From Clostridia bacterium (lineage in GTDB: Bacteria > Bacillota > Clostridia > Christensenellales > Borkfalkiaceae): 34,262 nucleotides of DNA. Positions 32,086 through 34,262 of this stretch are shown piece after piece; positions within the stretch are counted from its first letter, which is position 1, and the number at the start of each line of letters is the position of its first letter. Below the pieces are notes generated by a model, which saw only the letters and a program-made list of their open reading frames with translations, was not told the origin of the DNA and searched no databases. A program made the position numbers and the translations under genes. Location of the stretch: NCBI GenBank assembly GCA_017415505.1, contig JAFQGG010000049.1, positions 1-34,262 on the forward strand, in the 5' to 3' direction.

Positions 32086-32844
32086 ATGGAGTTTAAGGAT
32101 AGATTAAAAAAACTTCGAATAGAAAAACACGTATCACAACAAGAATTAGCAAATTCAATATATGTTAGTCGAAGTGCAATAGCAAAATGGGAAAACGGTC
32201 TTGGGTTACCAAATGAAACATCATACAAAGCATTGCTTACATTTTTTAATGTTTCAAGAGAGGAATTTCCATTGAATGAAGAAACAGAAAATATTTCTAT
32301 TGTAAAAAATAAAAAAATACGTAATTTATGGACAACTATTATTAGTTTGTTGTCGCTTGTGATAATAATTCTTTTTTTAACTTTTGTCAATGCTTTTTCA
32401 AATGCCTATGGCTTTACCTCTAAAATGGCGGTTGGCAAAATATGGGCAAATAATAAAATAATTAAAACGTCGGAATATGATTTCTATTATGATACGTTTG
32501 GTGGAGTTGATGATATAAAAGTTATAAATTCATTTTGCGTAGTGGAAAATAAATTGATTGGTTATCAGAAAATTAACGATATTGAAAATTATAAAAAAAC
32601 TGCGTGCGACCACGCAGGTAAGGTCTTAGGATATATTTATTCGTTTAAAGGTGAAAAATGTTATTATCATTTCTTTAAATCTGTATATCAAAATAATCAA
32701 GGTGAAATAGGAGTAACAATCAATTTATTAAATGAAATCACAATTAAAGAAGATACTATATCGGTTTTATATAATAGCTATTTTGAAACGCCATTTGAAT
32801 TAAAGGAATTTTATGCAAATGGTAATCACTATATAGTAGAATAG
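32086..32844 (+). CDS. XRE-type HTH protein with one membrane segment
   Basis: A 252-residue protein. A Cro/C1-type helix-turn-helix covers residues 6-60 (LRIEKHVSQQELANSIYVSR, SAIAKWENG). A single membrane helix follows at about 82-104. The C-terminal 145 residues are probably extracytoplasmic, rich in Tyr, Asn and Lys, and match no family I recognise. This layout suggests a membrane-tethered regulator that senses an outside signal. The gene is far more AT-rich than the backbone, lies between two copies of the tRNA-Ala-derived repeat, and has its own extended -10 promoter, all pointing to acquired cargo. A longer frame from 31933 has no ribosome binding site and crosses the promoter. Confidence 0.8.
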   Translation: MEFKDRLKKLRIEKHVSQQELANSIYVSRSAIAKWENGLGLPNETSYKALLTFFNVSREEFPLNEETENISIVKNKKIRNLWTTIISLLSLVIIILFLTFVNAFSNAYGFTSKMAVGKIWANNKIIKTSEYDFYYDTFGGVDDIKVINSFCVVENKLIGYQKINDIENYKKTACDHAGKVLGYIYSFKGEKCYYHFFKSVYQNNQGEIGVTINLLNEITIKEDTISVLYNSYFETPFELKEFYANGNHYIVE

Positions 32845-32855
32845 GAGAAATGGCG

Positions 32856-32876
32856 GTTCGATTTAGGTTGCTCTTA
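32856..32876. repeat. Stray arm of the unit-terminator hairpin
   Basis: GGTTCGATTTAGGTT (32856-32870) is the exact reverse complement of 33065-33079, the left arm of the hairpin that follows unit 3, and the match continues imperfectly into CTCTT. Unit 3 is therefore bracketed by an inverted repeat. It may be the remaining right arm of an older unit's hairpin, or a decayed tRNA T-arm, since GCGGTTCGA is also shared with tRNA-Ala. Confidence 0.5.
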
Positions 32877-33058
32877 CTCCACCACGCAAAGGACGGCAAT
32901 AGCCGTCTTTTTTTTGCGTGGTGGAGATAAGTAACGCACGAACCACTGTATTAACAGCGGTTCGTGTGAACGAGCAAAAACAGGGAAGTAAAAGATAATC
33001 ACAAACATGGTTGCGAGAGAAGCTCTCGCCGTAGGCGAGAATCCGTTTATCTCCACCA
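32877..33058 (+). repeat. tRNA-Ala-derived repeat unit 3
   Basis: Begins CTCCACCACGCAAAGG exactly like the end of tRNA-Ala and its flank. It contains the terminator copy (32892-32915), TGGTGGAGATAAG (32919-32931), a stem CACGAACCACTG/CAGCGGTTCGTG around TATTAA, then the GCGAGAG/CTCTCGC hairpin, and ends GAATCCGTTTATCTCCACCA (33039-33058), one base different from the tRNA 3' end. Changes in the first hairpin extend its stem relative to units 1-2, hinting that structure is retained. Confidence 0.8.
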
Positions 33059-33109
33059 AGAGAAACCTAAATCGAACCACTTATGTTCGCGTTGGGTTTC
33101 TCTTTTTTT
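33059..33109 (+). terminator. Terminator hairpin after unit 3
   Basis: AGAGAAACC (33059-33067) pairs with GGTTTCTCT (33095-33103) with further pairing inside, then T7. It starts right after CCACCA, as in unit 2, and its inner sequence (CCTAAA-CGAACC-CTT) is related to that hairpin. Confidence 0.8.
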
Positions 33110-33136
33110 ATACATAAATACAAAATCGTTTTTAGG

Positions 33137-33168
33137 GCGTTTCTTTGGGCTAAGGAAACGCTTTTAAT
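33137..33168 (+). terminator. Weak terminator-like hairpin
   Basis: GCGTTTC (33137-33143) pairs with GAAACGC (33155-33161), then TTTTAATT. No gene on the plus strand ends nearby. Confidence 0.4.
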
Positions 33169-33231
33169 TATGCTTTGAATAAATCCCTGCCCTTATGCAA
33201 TTAAGCTAAAAACGGCGGTTTATGCCGCGAA

Positions 33232-33375
33232 AGGCTCTTGACAAGAGAAAGGAATGTGGTAGGCTATTTGCCACGGCAAGAAAAAAAGCCCCTTGGGGCT
33301 GTGGTGTTTGGCGGTATTGCCTTACAACCACGTTCCTAAGAGGCTCTTGTCAAGAGTACCGTGGAATAAATAGCC
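33232..33375. repeat. Nested direct and inverted repeats next to the serine recombinase
   Basis: AGGCTCTTGACAAGAG (33232-33247) and AGGCTCTTGTCAAGAG (33341-33356) form a direct repeat with one change, and each contains a palindrome. Inside, GGAATGTGGT (33251-33260) and ACCACGTTCC (33327-33336) are inverted with one mismatch. GGCTATTT...CCACGG near 33262 recurs inverted near 33359-33375. AGCCCC-TT-GGGGCT sits at the centre. This could be a recombination or resolution site for the recombinase, whose stop codon lies 16 bp away. No gene is present. Confidence 0.55.
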
Positions 33376-33391
33376 GTTTTCTACTTGGCTG

Positions 33392-34262
33392 TTATACTCG
33401 AATTTCTATTTTGATTTCAAATTTCTTCATATCCCGTCTTTGACGGACTTTATAAGCAAATTTAAGCGTTTTATGATAAAAAGAAAAGCCCTGACTTTCG
33501 TCAGGACTAATCGTTGTCGGGGTGTTGTATTTAATGACGATTTCATCATCATATACTAAAATTTCTTTCACAAGATAGTTTATAAGCATTTGCGGTTCAA
33601 GCCGTAACGCCTGTTCGTAAAATTCTCGGATTTCCTTTTCAGATAATACAACTGCCGTTTTACTTTTTTTGATTAAGATTTCTTTTTCAAGATTGGCTTG
33701 CTGTTCTTCCAAATCGTGTAAACGCTTATTTGTCGTATTAGAGAAGATACCGTTTTCAATGGCGTTCATTATATTTTGCAACGCCGTATCAACTTGCCGT
33801 TTCGTTTGTAAAAGATTGTTTAAAGCGTTGTTTTCTTTGTTCAGTTTCATCTGCAAAGCCATTAAACCCTGCACGATTACGTTGACATTGTTTTTGTCGT
33901 TGAGTTGATTTGTAATTTCATCAAGCACAATTCGTTCAAGTAAATCCTTTTGAATAGCTTCTTTATGGCATTTTGTACCGTGTTTTCTTCCCCAACATTT
34001 GTAATAATATTTGCGCTCGCCGTTACGTGCTGTTCCGTTTTCGGCGTTCATAGATAAACCGCAATATCCGCATTTTAATTTGCCTTTTAATAAGTATTCG
34101 ATTTTTACACTTGTTTTACCGTATTTATTCATATCAATTTTTCCTTTAACTTTATCAAAAATTTCTTGTGGTACTATTCTTGGAAAGGTATTCTCGAAAA
34201 CTTGTTCGCCGTGGCGGTAGATTCCCGAATATCTTTCATTGCCTAAAATTTTATAAACGGTA
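33392..34262 (-). CDS. Large serine recombinase, C-terminal part (cut by window edge)
   Basis: About 290 residues of an open frame that continues past the right edge; the frame is open from 34261 (VYKILGNERYSGIYRHGE) without a stop. That stretch plus NTFPRIVPQEIFDKV matches the Recombinase domain. A zinc ribbon follows (LKCGYCGLSM ... YYKCWGRKHGTKCH), then a coiled coil rich in Leu, Asn and Lys, and a basic C terminus. The catalytic serine domain would lie outside the window. Such enzymes integrate or excise clostridial transposons, ICEs and prophages. The gene is more AT-rich than the backbone. It is tied by position to the repeats at 33232-33375; a link to the tRNA-Ala units is inference. 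Confidence 0.93.
   Translation of the reverse strand, partial: TVYKILGNERYSGIYRHGEQVFENTFPRIVPQEIFDKVKGKIDMNKYGKTSVKIEYLLKGKLKCGYCGLSMNAENGTARNGERKYYYKCWGRKHGTKCHKEAIQKDLLERIVLDEITNQLNDKNNVNVIVQGLMALQMKLNKENNALNNLLQTKRQVDTALQNIMNAIENGIFSNTTNKRLHDLEEQQANLEKEILIKKSKTAVVLSEKEIREFYEQALRLEPQMLINYLVKEILVYDDEIVIKYNTPTTISPDESQGFSFYHKTLKFAYKVRQRRDMKKFEIKIEIRV

Noticed and set aside
31391-33058. CRISPR array
   Set aside because: The repeats are long, few, unevenly spaced and hairpin-rich, with a gene between two of them and no cas genes.
31391-33109. Integron cassette array with attC sites
   Set aside because: Structured repeats flank a gene, but no integron-type tyrosine integrase is adjacent and the attC core motifs are not seen; the tRNA-derived nature of the repeats points elsewhere.
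33222-33443. 73-codon frame on the plus strand
   Set aside because: It runs through the nested repeats and overlaps the end of the serine recombinase; no ribosome binding site and an implausible product.

Overview
The window looks like chromosome from an anaerobic, probably gut-type, member of the Clostridia (Bacillota). The reasons are a spoIIAA-spoIIAB-sigF sporulation operon with upstream Spo0A-box-like sites, a bacterial V-type ATPase operon, strong sigma-A promoters (TTGACA/TATAAT, mostly 17 bp spacing), AGGAGG-type ribosome binding sites and many hairpin-plus-T-run terminators. The backbone genes favour GCG, GAA and TTC-type codons strongly enough to create long antisense shadow frames. 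I cannot assign a genus from sequence alone.

Layout. 1-2000: the int end of an integrated element (excisionase-like gene, tyrosine integrase) abutting an intact tRNA-Ser(UGA). A 35-bp copy of that tRNA's D-arm/anticodon segment lies 157 bp further on, next to a strong promoter. 2000-7450 (mostly minus strand): NAD-dependent epimerase, Arc-like ribbon-helix-helix protein, SPFH membrane protein, ABC-F ATPase and a PflX-like radical SAM protein. 7450-9200: metK with a structured leader, then tRNA-Met/Ile2(CAU) and tRNA-Asp. 9200-10860: the spoIIA operon. 10930-18850: housekeeping genes (CPBP protease, rlmH, M14 carboxypeptidase, tadA, prs, pth, mfd). 18850-22610: a large secreted lipoprotein resembling PrsA/SurA foldases and a MATE transporter. 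22640-31240: a nine-gene V-ATPase operon (H-I-K-E-C-F-A-B-D) whose c-subunit keeps every residue that coordinates Na+ in Enterococcus hirae NtpK. 31270-34262: tRNA-Ala(CGC) followed by an accessory region.

The right-hand accessory region is the most unusual part. The 3' end of tRNA-Ala with its terminator is repeated three times as about 170-180 bp hairpin-rich units. Two of the units end in a 20-bp copy (one exact, one with a single change) of the tRNA 3' end. An AT-rich gene for an HTH membrane protein sits between units 2 and 3. The region ends in inverted repeats and a large serine recombinase cut by the window edge. The window is thus a core segment bounded by two tRNA-associated islands that use different recombinase classes.

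Working together: the spoIIA products control forespore transcription; pth, tadA, rlmH, the tRNAs and probably ABC-F serve translation; prs and metK supply PRPP and SAM; mfd couples repair to transcription; the V-ATPase most likely handles Na+ at the membrane. Everything functional here is inferred from sequence features and family knowledge; no searches were run.
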